From the NCBI GenBank assembly GCA_031286975.1, contig JAITTM010000142.1:1-9550 (forward strand): DNA of 9,550 nucleotides, in the 5' to 3' direction. This DNA comes from Coriobacteriales bacterium (GTDB lineage Bacteria > Actinomycetota > Coriobacteriia > Coriobacteriales > UBA8131). Under the pieces are notes generated by a model. That model searched no databases. It worked only from the letters and a program-made list of their open reading frames with translations, and was not told the DNA's origin. Of the stretch, positions 1 through 6,605 are shown in pieces (position 1 is the stretch's first letter; the number at the start of each line of letters is the position of its first letter). The translations under genes were made by a program, and so were the position numbers.

Positions 1-148
1 TTGAGCCGTCATCGACAATGACGATCTGGGTGCGGTCGAGATAATCGCTGGCCGCCTCCAGGATAGACTCAACGCAGTGATCCATGTAATCGGCGGCGTT
101 ATAGCAGGGCAGGGCGAAGGTGATGACCGTATCAGCGGCAGAGTTCAT
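1..148 (-). CDS. Family 2 glycosyltransferase, N-terminal fragment (runs off left edge)
   Basis: Only the first 49 codons are in the window. The protein begins MNSAADTVITFALPCYNAAD, and residues 42-49 read IVIVDDGS. A hydrophobic strand ending in PCYN, then a helix with a C-x-E-S-I-L pattern, then a strand ending in DDGS, is the nucleotide-sugar binding start of the GT-A fold in GT2 enzymes. These transfer a sugar from an NDP-sugar to a glycan or lipid acceptor at the cytoplasmic face of the membrane. The ATG at 148 has GGAG seven bases upstream (156-159), inside the end of glf. The gene overlaps glf by 17 nt, so the two are probably co-transcribed and translationally coupled. This context suggests a role in galactofuranose-containing surface polysaccharide synthesis, but the donor and acceptor cannot be read from this fragment. 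Confidence 0.85.
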   Translation of the reverse strand, partial: MNSAADTVITFALPCYNAADYMDHCVESILEAASDYLDRTQIVIVDDGS

Positions 149-1385
149 CGGCAAGCTCCAATGCACGTAGGACTATCTGATCCATGTTGTAGTAGCGATA
201 TTCCGCCAGGCGACCCAACACGTGAAAGTTCTCAAGCCCGGCAAAGAGTTGCAGGTAGCGCTGGTAGTGCGCCTCATTCGCGCTGCTCGCGATGGCATAG
301 TAGGGTATCTGCCCCGCAAGCCCCTCAAAGGCACGGGGGTACTCCTCCATGATGGTGGTAACGTCGAGGTCTTGCCCCGTGAGGTAGCTGAACTCGGTGA
401 TGCGGGTGTACTTCTCGCTGACGGTGTAGTTGACCGTGCCACAGGGCAAGACATGCTTGCGCTCAAAGGTCTTGTACACAAAATCGAGCGAGCGGTAGGG
501 CAAAAGCCCCAGACGGTTGCCCACAAGGCGGTCGAGCTGCCCCGTATAGATGAGCGTGCCCTCATACGGTTTTTCACAGACCAAGGCCGCGGAGAAGCCC
601 GTGTCTTCCAGAGCGGATTGCGTCGCAGCACCCGCGGCACCGCCGGGCGAGAAGCTCAGAATCTCGTTGGCATCAAGACCGGTGAACACCGTGATGTTGG
701 GGTGCTCAAGCAGGGTGTCAAACAGCGCGGTGTAGCCCGCAAGCGGCATGCCCTGGTAGCGATCCTGAAAGTAGCGATCATCGCGGTCGACCAGAACGGG
801 CACGCGCCCTGTTACGGCTGGATCGATCTGCTCCGGCGTCTGTCCCCACTGTTTTTGCGTGTAGTGGAGAAAGACATTGTGGTACACAAAATCCGCCAGC
901 TCGGCAAGAAGAGGATCCGCCTGGTTGCGCAGGTCGATTATGGGAACCTTGCTGCCCCTGCCAAAGGCTTCGAGCAAGGCAGCCTTGATCTTCTCTGCCT
1001 TGCTGTGCTCAAAATGCAGTTCGATGGAGCTGAGGTTGAAGGGAACGGGGGTGTAGATACCGTGGATATCCGCTAGGACCTTGTGATCATAGGCATACCA
1101 GCGGGTGAAGCGGCTGAGGTAATCATGCACGCGCGTCGAGTTGCTGTGATAGATATGTGGACCATAGTCGTGGACGAGTACGCCCGCCGCATCGTAGTGA
1201 TCATAGGCGTTGCCGCCAACATGGGGGCGCTGCTCGATGAGGGCGACCCGTTTGCCTGCGCGCTCTGCCAGCTCACGGGCAACGACGCTACCAGCAAAGC
1301 CAGCGCCGACAACAAGTACATCATAGGAGGGAAGGTTCAGCTTTTCAGGGTTCAAACCTGAGACATCGTGGTAGTTCTGTGGCAT
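132..1385 (-). CDS. glf: UDP-galactopyranose mutase
   Basis: Glf is a flavoenzyme that interconverts UDP-galactopyranose and UDP-galactofuranose, the donor for Galf residues in cell-surface glycans. The 417-residue product has the FAD dinucleotide motif GAGFAG (27-32), HVGGNAYD (55-62), YGPHIYH (74-80), HYTQKQWG (174-181), RYQGMPLAGY (209-218), IYTGQLD (279-285), YTRITEFSYL (326-335) and the C-terminal GRLAEYRYYNMDQ block (391-403), all in family order. Residues about 244-271 form an Ala/Gly/Ser-rich stretch longer than I expect at this place in bacterial Glf. I chose the ATG at 1385 because AAAGG lies six bases upstream (1392-1396). An in-frame ATG at 1457 adds 24 residues but has no ribosome site. 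Even the shorter form carries about 20 residues before the FAD strand. It overlaps the downstream glycosyltransferase by 17 nt and is divergent from pta. Confidence 0.96.
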   Translation of the reverse strand: MPQNYHDVSGLNPEKLNLPSYDVLVVGAGFAGSVVARELAERAGKRVALIEQRPHVGGNAYDHYDAAGVLVHDYGPHIYHSNSTRVHDYLSRFTRWYAYDHKVLADIHGIYTPVPFNLSSIELHFEHSKAEKIKAALLEAFGRGSKVPIIDLRNQADPLLAELADFVYHNVFLHYTQKQWGQTPEQIDPAVTGRVPVLVDRDDRYFQDRYQGMPLAGYTALFDTLLEHPNITVFTGLDANEILSFSPGGAAGAATQSALEDTGFSAALVCEKPYEGTLIYTGQLDRLVGNRLGLLPYRSLDFVYKTFERKHVLPCGTVNYTVSEKYTRITEFSYLTGQDLDVTTIMEEYPRAFEGLAGQIPYYAIASSANEAHYQRYLQLFAGLENFHVLGRLAEYRYYNMDQIVLRALELADELCR

Positions 1386-1499
1386 CGACAACCTTTCAGA
1401 GAATTGAGTTACACCATTGTAGCGTAGATACCGTATGATACGGACATTCGTTGCCATTCAGTGATTGTTGCGGTTTTCAGGGATACGGAAGGACGTGCC
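1386..1499. promoter_or_regulatory. Divergent glf/pta promoter region with a 13-bp palindrome
   Basis: This 114-bp gap must hold the start signals of both glf (left) and pta (right). CCGTATGATACGG at 1431-1443 is a perfect inverted repeat with 6-bp arms and a single central base. Its right half recurs as GATACGGA at 1482-1489, 45 bp downstream of the first copy (1437-1444) and overlapping the pta ribosome site. TATGAT (1434-1439) inside the palindrome resembles a -10 element for pta, and TACAAT on the minus strand (1421-1416) resembles one for glf. Convincing -35 boxes at 17 bp are missing for both. A regulator bound at the palindrome could affect both genes, but this is inference from position and symmetry only. 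Confidence 0.45.
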
Positions 1500-2489
1500 A
1501 TGAGTGAGTTTTTGGACAGGATCATCAAGCGAGCCTCTGCAGACAGCAAGACCATCGTGCTGCCGGAAGGCAGTGACCCCCGTACCCTGGAAGCAGCGCG
1601 CAAGGCCAAAGATCTGGGAATCGCGCAGCTTGTCGTGCTTGCCTCGGCGGAGGTGGTTGCCGCCAGCACGGTTGATCTGCACGATATCACCATCATCGAT
1701 CCGGCGACCGCACCTGATTCTGAGGAGTTCGCCCAGGAGCTTTTTGCGCTCCGACAGGCCAAGGGGCTCAGCATCGAATCAGCCCGCGAGCTGGTGAAAG
1801 ATGAGCTTTACTACGGTGTTTTGATGGTGAAGCTGGGCAAGGCCGATGGTATGGTGGCCGGTGCCTCGCACGCGACCAGCGATGTGCTACGCCCCTGCTT
1901 ACAGATACTCAAGACCGCAGCGGGCACGCAGCTGGTGTCGGCCTTCTTTGTGATCGTGGTGCCTGATTGTGACTATGGGCACAAAGGTGCCTTTATCTTT
2001 GCGGATAGCGGCCTGGTGCAGCATCCCACTGCCGAGGAGCTCAGCGAGATCGGCCTTGCCTCTGCCGCCTCCTTCAGAAACCTGCTTGAGGCCGAGCCGC
2101 AGGTCGCCTTTCTCTCGCATTCAACCAAGGGCAGTGCCAAGAGCCCCTCGGTCGACAGGGTGCAAGAAGCCGTTGCCCTCGCGCGGCAAAAACAACCTGC
2201 CCTTGCTCTCGATGGCGAGTTTCAGCTCGATACCGCCATCGTAGCGAGCGTCGGAGCCTCAAAGGCGCCAGGAAGCTCCGTAGCGGGCGTGGCCAACGTG
2301 CTGGTGTTTCCTGACCTCGACTCGGGCAACATCGCCTACAAGCTGGCACAGCGCCTTGCAAAGGCCGAGGCCTACGGTCCTATCACCCAGGGGCTCGCTA
2401 AGCCGGTCAACGACCTCTCGCGCGGCTGCTTTGCCGACGACATCGTAGGCGTCATAGCGATAACAGCCGTACAGGCGCAAGGCCAGTAG
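1500..2489 (+). CDS. pta: Phosphate acetyltransferase
   Basis: Pta converts acetyl-CoA plus phosphate to acetyl phosphate plus CoA in the cytoplasm, the first step of acetate formation with AckA. The 329-residue length matches the short, single-domain Pta class, without the N-terminal extension of the enterobacterial enzyme. Visible family blocks are [14 protein letters not shown] (20-33), [16 protein letters not shown] (117-132), [15 protein letters not shown] (167-181), [11 protein letters not shown] (206-216), DGEFQLD (238-244), [27 protein letters not shown] (255-281) and [14 protein letters not shown] (302-315). By alignment to the Methanosarcina enzyme, Ser307, Arg308 and Asp314 match its active-site Ser309, Arg310 and Asp316. 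The ATG at 1500 has GGAAGGA six bases upstream (1487-1493). A GTG 13 codons earlier lacks such a site. The gene converges on ackA instead of sharing an operon with it. Confidence 0.97.
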   Translation: MSEFLDRIIKRASADSKTIVLPEGSDPRTLEAARKAKDLGIAQLVVLASAEVVAASTVDLHDITIIDPATAPDSEEFAQELFALRQAKGLSIESARELVKDELYYGVLMVKLGKADGMVAGASHATSDVLRPCLQILKTAAGTQLVSAFFVIVVPDCDYGHKGAFIFADSGLVQHPTAEELSEIGLASAASFRNLLEAEPQVAFLSHSTKGSAKSPSVDRVQEAVALARQKQPALALDGEFQLDTAIVASVGASKAPGSSVAGVANVLVFPDLDSGNIAYKLAQRLAKAEAYGPITQGLAKPVNDLSRGCFADDIVGVIAITAVQAQGQ

Positions 2490-2503
2490 TCTGCGTCAGC
2501 TAA

Positions 2504-2640
2504 AACTGCGTCAGCCAGCCAAGGGGAGAAGACCGGGTGCTACAAGACCCGCAACCCGCATCGCTTTGACCGAAGAACCCAAGGAGAGAGTTTTGCAGCC
2601 CTCTCCTTGGGTTCTTAGCTTCAATCAGGATGACGCAGTT
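2504..2640. repeat. Nested repeats flanking the pta/ackA terminator
   Basis: AACTGCGTCA at 2504-2513 is the exact reverse complement of TGACGCAGTT at 2631-2640. This 10-bp outer inverted repeat encloses the strong hairpin at 2573-2616. The 10-mer CTGCGTCAGC also occurs as a direct repeat at 2491-2500 and 2506-2515, just after the pta stop. A small hairpin, CGGGT at 2534-2538 pairing with ACCCG at 2547-2551, sits between. The set fills the convergent gap between the pta and ackA stop codons. Whether it is a dispersed genomic repeat or a one-off cannot be told from this window. Confidence 0.6.
2573..2616. terminator. Bidirectional hairpin between convergent pta and ackA
   Basis: AAGAACCCAAGGAGAG (2573-2588) pairs perfectly with CTCTCCTTGGGTTCTT (2601-2616) around a 12-nt loop. 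It lies about 84 bp past the pta stop and about 30 bp past the ackA stop, which is the expected place for a shared transcription terminator. Neither strand has a clear run of T after the stem, so it is not a textbook intrinsic terminator. It may act without a U-tract, with Rho, or as a 3' end stabiliser. Confidence 0.7.
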
Positions 2641-2645
2641 CTCGC

Positions 2646-3842
2646 TTATTGTTGTTGATAGAGTCTGTCCACATCGAGGGCTATCATGAGCTCCTCGTTG
2701 GTGGGGATGACGAATACCTTGACCGGCGAGTCCTCGGTGGAGATGAGACGCTCGCCACCGCGACCCTTGTTCTTTTCAAGATCGAGGGTGATACCCAAAG
2801 GCTCCAAGCCCTCGAAGATCATGCGGCGCATGCGGTCGCAGTTCTCGCCCACACCGGCAGTCAGCACGATAGCATCGACGCCAGCCAAGGTAAAGACCTG
2901 CTGCCCGATGTGCTTCTTGACGGAATTCGAGTACATCTCGTACGCCAAGATAGCGCGGGGGTCGCCTGCTTCTGCGGCAGCACGGACGTCACGCAGGTCG
3001 TTGGTGAGACCAGAGATGCCCAAGAGCCCTGATTCGCGATTCATCACCTCGTTGACTCGCTCAACCGTCATGCCCAGCTCGCTGATGAGGTAGGTCACGA
3101 TTGCCGGGTCGATGGCACCACAGCGGGTGCCCATCATGACGCCGTCCAAAGGCGTGAAGCCCATGGTGGTATCAACCGATCTGCCGCCCTCGATGGCGGT
3201 CAGGGAGCAGCCGTTGCCCAGATGGCAGGTGATGAGCTTCAACTCCTCCAAGGGGCGCTCAAGCAGCACCGCCGCACGCTGGGAGACGTAGCGGTGAGAT
3301 GTTCCGTGAAAGCCGTATTTGCGTATCCGGTGCTCTTCATAGAGAGCATCGGGCAGCGGATACCGGTAAGCTTTAGCTGGCATGCTCTGGTGGAAGGCCG
3401 TGTCGAACACCGCCACCTGCAGGGCGTTGGGCATGAGCTCCTTGCAGGCCTCGATGCCCATGAGCGCCCCCGGATTATGGAGCGGTGCCAGGGGTGTACA
3501 GGCCACGATCTTCTCGATAACGGCATCGCTGATGACAACTGACTCGGTGAAGAACTCGCCGCCGTGCACTACGCGATGCCCAATCGCCGCGATCTCATCA
3601 AGGCTTGCGATGACACCGTCGTTGGGGTTAAGCAGGACGCTTAACACCTCTTTAACGGCAACGTGGTGATCCGCCAGGGGGATAGTGGCGAGCGCCTCAT
3701 CCTTGCCGAGCTCGTAGCTGTGAAACGAGCCGTCAAACCCGACCTTCTCACAAAGCCCTTTGGCGATAACCGCATGGCTTTGCATATCGATCAATTGGTA
3801 CTTAAGAGACGAACTTCCCGCATTCATGACCAGAACCTTCAT
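2646..3842 (-). CDS. ackA: Acetate kinase
   Basis: AckA transfers phosphate between acetyl phosphate and ADP, giving acetate and ATP, and acts in the cytoplasm after Pta. The 398 residues are full length and belong to the ASKHA fold. Landmarks are NAGSSSLKYQLID (7-19), GHRVVHGGE (88-96), FDTAFHQSMP (146-155), FHGTSHRY (178-185), HLGNGCSLTAIEGGRSVDTTMG (207-228), GTRCGAIDP (238-246), LTAGVGEN (327-334) and TNEELMIA (381-388). Arg90, Asp147, His179, Arg240 and Glu384 align with the catalytic Arg91, Asp148, His180, Arg241 and Glu384 of the Methanosarcina enzyme. The ATG at 3842 has AAGGAG 11 bases upstream (3854-3859), a slightly long spacing. It lies 109 bp downstream of the HIT gene on the same strand, so it could be the last gene of that run or have its own promoter; I see no convincing promoter in the gap. 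Confidence 0.97.
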   Translation of the reverse strand: MKVLVMNAGSSSLKYQLIDMQSHAVIAKGLCEKVGFDGSFHSYELGKDEALATIPLADHHVAVKEVLSVLLNPNDGVIASLDEIAAIGHRVVHGGEFFTESVVISDAVIEKIVACTPLAPLHNPGALMGIEACKELMPNALQVAVFDTAFHQSMPAKAYRYPLPDALYEEHRIRKYGFHGTSHRYVSQRAAVLLERPLEELKLITCHLGNGCSLTAIEGGRSVDTTMGFTPLDGVMMGTRCGAIDPAIVTYLISELGMTVERVNEVMNRESGLLGISGLTNDLRDVRAAAEAGDPRAILAYEMYSNSVKKHIGQQVFTLAGVDAIVLTAGVGENCDRMRRMIFEGLEPLGITLDLEKNKGRGGERLISTEDSPVKVFVIPTNEELMIALDVDRLYQQQ

Positions 3843-3951
3843 AGCGTTATCAACTCCTTGTTTGTTGTGTCCAAAACCGTCTGTGTTGTCTTTGTCTCAG
3901 CTGCCTGCAACGTCGTTACGCCCACGGACGAGCGCAGGTCGCCTCGAGTCA

Positions 3952-4299
3952 CTAATCTGCCGGACCCATGCGGATGGGCATGCGCGCGCCGCCCAAGACG
4001 TGAATATGCAGGTGGTGAACGGTCTGGCGGCCGTCCTCACCCGTGTTGACGATCACGCGATAGCCGCTCTCAATAACACCTTTGAGCTCGGCGACCTTCT
4101 TGACCGTTGCAAAGAGCGTGCCCAGCAGCGCTGGTGGCACGTCGTCTCCGATGTTGCGGTAATGCGCTTTGGGAATGATGAGAGTATGCACGGGCAGTTG
4201 TGGATTGAGATCCTCAAAGGCGAGCACCTCGTCATCCTCGTAGACGATGGTGGAGGGTATCTCCTTGTTGGCGATGGCACAGAACACACAGTCTGACAT
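3952..4299 (-). CDS. HIT-family nucleotide hydrolase/transferase (HINT-like)
   Basis: The 115-residue protein ends with the histidine triad HHLHIHVLGG (95-104), where His96, His98 and His100 form the nucleotide-phosphate site. The N-terminus DCVFCAIANKEIP (3-15) carries the paired cysteines Cys4 and Cys7 seen in zinc-binding HINT proteins, followed by VYEDDEVLAFEDLNPQLPVHTLIIPKAHY (19-47). Members of the HINT branch hydrolyse AMP linked through phosphoramidate or related bonds; the physiological substrate is usually unknown. The ATG at 4299 has AAGGAG six bases upstream (4306-4311), and that site begins 4 bp after the xseB stop. The 16-bp gap to xseB supports co-transcription with the exonuclease VII genes. 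No functional link to DNA repair is implied by the sequence itself. Confidence 0.93.
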   Translation of the reverse strand: MSDCVFCAIANKEIPSTIVYEDDEVLAFEDLNPQLPVHTLIIPKAHYRNIGDDVPPALLGTLFATVKKVAELKGVIESGYRVIVNTGEDGRQTVHHLHIHVLGGARMPIRMGPAD

Positions 4300-4315
4300 G
4301 GGCTGCTCCTTATCC

Positions 4316-4582
4316 TTAACTCAAGGTGCTATCGACAGAATCGTCGCTTTCAGGTTCAAGTTCGCCTAAGAGCACGGTGACCTTTTGCTGGGCGTCTTGC
4401 AGGCGCGCCTGCAGCGTGCGTAGGAGTGCCACACCACGCTCATAGCTTGTAAGGCTGTCCTCAAGTTCGAGCTGGTTGCTCTCAAGCGAGCGGACGATGG
4501 CCTCAAGCTCCTCTGATGCCTGCTTGAATGTCAGTGATTCGAGCGAGGCCGCCGGAGCAGTTGCCTCATCTGGTTGCGTCAT
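4316..4582 (-). CDS. xseB: Exodeoxyribonuclease VII small subunit
   Basis: XseB binds the large subunit XseA to form exonuclease VII, which degrades single-stranded DNA from both ends into short oligonucleotides. The 88-residue product shows the typical short helical core: FKQASEELEAIVRSLESNQLELEDSLTSYERGVALLRTLQARLQDAQQKVTVL (19-71), with an acidic tail (77-88). A Thr/Ala/Pro-rich stretch (2-13) precedes the core. I chose the ATG at 4582 because GGGAGG lies six bases upstream (4589-4594). An upstream in-frame start would add 34 residues that are the shadow of xseA and do not resemble XseB. The start lies inside the end of xseA with a 17-nt overlap, consistent with translational coupling to keep subunit supply matched. 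A 16-bp perfect palindrome lies in codons around residues 57-62. Confidence 0.95.
   Translation of the reverse strand: MTQPDEATAPAASLESLTFKQASEELEAIVRSLESNQLELEDSLTSYERGVALLRTLQARLQDAQQKVTVLLGELEPESDDSVDSTLS
4398..4413. repeat. 16-bp perfect palindrome inside xseB
   Basis: TGCAGGCGCGCCTGCA is its own reverse complement. It lies in the xseB coding region, over the codons for the LQARLQ segment of the second helix. In GC-rich coding DNA this may be chance. Confidence 0.6.
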
Positions 4583-5939
4583 CAAAGACCTCCCTGTCGG
4601 TTGCGTCAAGAAGCTGCGCTCGCTTGGCATCGACGGTGCAATCCAAGCTCCCATCCGCAAGTCGCACGCACAGCGTATCGCCACAGTCTACCGCATCAAG
4701 CGTGCTCAGCACCTTGCCCTCTTTGGTATACGTGACAGAGTAGCCCCGTGCAAGGACGGCAAGAGGCGAAAGTGAGTTGAGCTGAGCGGCAAAGACCTGC
4801 CTCTGGGTGCAAAACGGCGCAAGCATCCCGCCTCCCAGTTGGCGGAGCCGATTATCAAGGCGCGAGGCAGCAAAGCCCTTTGCGGATAAAACCGTGCCGC
4901 CCACCTGCCGCAAGCGCTCCTGCCATACGGTGACGGATCGGGCGCTTTGGGCAAGGGAGTCAGGCAAGGCCCGCTGGAGCCTGAAGCCGGTCTGCTCAAG
5001 AGCAAGTTGCAGCTCGCCTGTCAGCACGGCGGAACCCTTAAACACCGGACGGCTTTGCAGCGCCTTGAGCTGTTGGTTCAGGTGAAGCATCCTGTTTGAG
5101 AGGGCTGTTGCCAACGCGCGCGCGCGTTGGCTGTGCAGGGCGCGCAACTCATCGAGCACGGGTACCGCTTTCTCGGCCGCGGCCGTGGGTGTGGAGGCCC
5201 TGAAGCTGCTCACCATGTCCGCGATGGTGGTATCGGGCTCATGCCCGATACCTGTTATGACCGGGACGGGACTGGCAGCGATGGCGCGCACCAGCTGCTC
5301 GTTATTGAAGGGCATGAGATCCTCGTAGGAGCCACCGCCACGCACCAGCAGGATGACCTGTGGCTGCGGCCTTGCGGCTATCGCCACCTGCAAGCCTTGG
5401 ATCAGGGCAGCGGGTGCACCCTCGCCCTCAACGGGAACGCCCACGATCTGCACCTCAGCACAGGGGTATCGGCGGCGCAGGGTGCGCAGCACATCGTGGA
5501 TGGCCTTGCCGCGCGGTGAGGTGATAACGGCGACCGTTGTGGGAAACTCAGGCAGAGGCAGTTTGCGCGAGGGCTGCATCAGCCCTTCTGTCTGGAGCTT
5601 CTGTGCTAACAGCGCAACCTTGAGCCGCAGGTCGCCCTCGCCTGCAAGGCAGAGCGTGCGGGCGTTGAAGTTCATGCGTCCCTTGGCGACATAGAGCGAG
5701 AAAGCGCCAGATACCTCGAGCAGCATGCCCTTGCGCAGGGTGATCTCGAGCTTATCAAAGATGTTGCGCCATATGAGGCAGGGCAGAGCACCACTTTTGT
5801 CGGTGAGGGTGAAGTAGACGGCGGAATACCCGGGCTTATCACTGAACTCGGAGACCTCGCCCACGATGGTGGCAGACAGCTGCTCCAGGCTGCCCTTGGC
5901 CAGGGTCAGTGCCTGCGTGACGCTGAGCGGTTGTGCCAT
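4566..5939 (-). CDS. xseA: Exodeoxyribonuclease VII large subunit
   Basis: XseA is the catalytic subunit of exonuclease VII. The 457 residues are of normal family length. The order is an N-terminal OB-fold for single-stranded DNA (about 5-100, including VGEVSEF and YFTLTDKSGALPCLIWRN), the catalytic core (about 125-260), a coiled-coil region (about 262-390), and a C-terminal tail with LARGYSVTYTKEGKVLSTLD (396-415). Core motifs include TSPRGKAIHDVLRTLRRRYP (140-159), RGGGSYEDLMPFNNE (200-214), ITGIGHEPDTTIADMVSSFRASTPTAAAE (228-256). I chose the ATG at 5939. A GTG at 5948 directly abuts the upstream stop codon and adds three residues; both have only a weak ribosome site, so coupling from the peptidase gene is likely. 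Two perfect inverted repeats lie inside this gene. Confidence 0.96.
   Translation of the reverse strand: MAQPLSVTQALTLAKGSLEQLSATIVGEVSEFSDKPGYSAVYFTLTDKSGALPCLIWRNIFDKLEITLRKGMLLEVSGAFSLYVAKGRMNFNARTLCLAGEGDLRLKVALLAQKLQTEGLMQPSRKLPLPEFPTTVAVITSPRGKAIHDVLRTLRRRYPCAEVQIVGVPVEGEGAPAALIQGLQVAIAARPQPQVILLVRGGGSYEDLMPFNNEQLVRAIAASPVPVITGIGHEPDTTIADMVSSFRASTPTAAAEKAVPVLDELRALHSQRARALATALSNRMLHLNQQLKALQSRPVFKGSAVLTGELQLALEQTGFRLQRALPDSLAQSARSVTVWQERLRQVGGTVLSAKGFAASRLDNRLRQLGGGMLAPFCTQRQVFAAQLNSLSPLAVLARGYSVTYTKEGKVLSTLDAVDCGDTLCVRLADGSLDCTVDAKRAQLLDATDREVFDDATR
5110..5131. repeat. 22-bp perfect palindrome with a (CG)6 core inside xseA
   Basis: The 22 bases are exactly self-complementary. Outer arms GCCAA/TTGGC flank six CG dinucleotides at 5115-5126. 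The central ACGCGCGCGCGCGT is strictly alternating purine and pyrimidine, the type of sequence able to form Z-DNA. It encodes the QRARALA segment at the start of the XseA coiled coil. The dinucleotide run is short, but a two-base slip here would frameshift xseA. Confidence 0.75.
5229..5252. repeat. 10-bp perfect hairpin over the XseA GIGHEPDT motif
   Basis: GGTATCGGGC (5229-5238) pairs perfectly with GCCCGATACC (5243-5252) around a TCAT loop. On the coding strand it spans exactly the eight codons for GIGHEPDT (residues 230-237), the most conserved core motif of XseA. Codon choice within this motif allows the pairing, so it may be chance or an RNA structure in the xseA message. Confidence 0.7.
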
Positions 5940-5948
5940 CGGTGCCAC

Positions 5949-6605
5949 TTATCGGCGCGCGGACAGAAGATACAGCAGATAGAGCACCGATGAGAGCGCA
6001 GCGGCCACATAGGTGAACGCGGCGGCACCGAGTACCGTTCTGGCACCGCCACTCTCGTTGGCGGGCAAGAAGCCATAGCTCTTCACGTAGGCGAGCGCGC
6101 GCCGTGACGCATTGAACTCGACGGGAAGGGTCACCAGATGAAAGGCGATCACCACCACATAGAGGATGATAGCCAGATTGTAGAGCCCCACCATGTTGAG
6201 GTAGATGCCGGCGATAAGGACGAATATCCAGGCGTTTGAAGCAAGATTCACCACCGGGACGATGGAACCGCGCAGCTTTGCGGGCGCATACCCACGGGCA
6301 TGCTGTACGGCGTGGCCGCACTCGTGGCAGGCAATGGCGGTTGCCGCGACACTGCACGTATTGTAGACATCGGCCGAAAGCGACACCACATTGGTGCGAG
6401 GGTCGAAGTGGTCGCTCAAATCGCCACCGACCTGTTGCACACTGACATGGATAAGCCCGTTGTCATCAAGCATCTTGCGCGCGGCCTGCGCGCCCGTCAT
6501 ACCTGTGGTGATGGGCACCTTGTTCCATTTCTTGAAACTATGCTTGATATAGGCTTGCCCACCGATACCCAGTATCAAGGTAACCGCTATAAGTATGAGA
6601 TACAT
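5949..6605 (-). CDS. YugP-like membrane zinc metallopeptidase
   Basis: This is a neutral zinc metallopeptidase of the YugP/Zn_peptidase_2 type, an integral membrane protein whose substrates are not well defined. The zinc motif HECGH is at 94-98, and Glu163 in PVEFNASRRA (161-170) is the likely third ligand. The family signature DHFDPRTNVVSLS (65-77) precedes it. Hydrophobic segments lie at about 1-17, 117-139, 141-162 and 189-215, placing the active site between the first and second. The 218-residue length is usual for the family. I chose the ATG at 6605 because GGAG (6611-6614) sits five bases upstream. An ATG at 6620 and a TTG at 6629 are in frame but lack a ribosome site. Its stop abuts the possible GTG of xseA, and it is the first gene of the run through xseA, xseB and the HIT gene. 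Confidence 0.92.
   Translation of the reverse strand: MYLILIAVTLILGIGGQAYIKHSFKKWNKVPITTGMTGAQAARKMLDDNGLIHVSVQQVGGDLSDHFDPRTNVVSLSADVYNTCSVAATAIACHECGHAVQHARGYAPAKLRGSIVPVVNLASNAWIFVLIAGIYLNMVGLYNLAIILYVVVIAFHLVTLPVEFNASRRALAYVKSYGFLPANESGGARTVLGAAAFTYVAAALSSVLYLLYLLSARR

Noticed and set aside
222..1076. 284-codon plus-strand open frame opposite glf
   Set aside because: It is antisense to a gene with full family motifs, has no recognisable domain, and such frames are common opposite GC-rich genes.
1386..1457. 24-residue N-terminal extension of Glf from an upstream ATG
   Set aside because: No ribosome site, and the downstream ATG at 1385 has a well-spaced AAAGG; the extension also runs through the divergent promoter region.
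4583..4684. 34-residue N-terminal extension of XseB
   Set aside because: It is a shadow of the end of xseA; the ATG at 4582 has a strong GGGAGG site and gives the usual XseB length.
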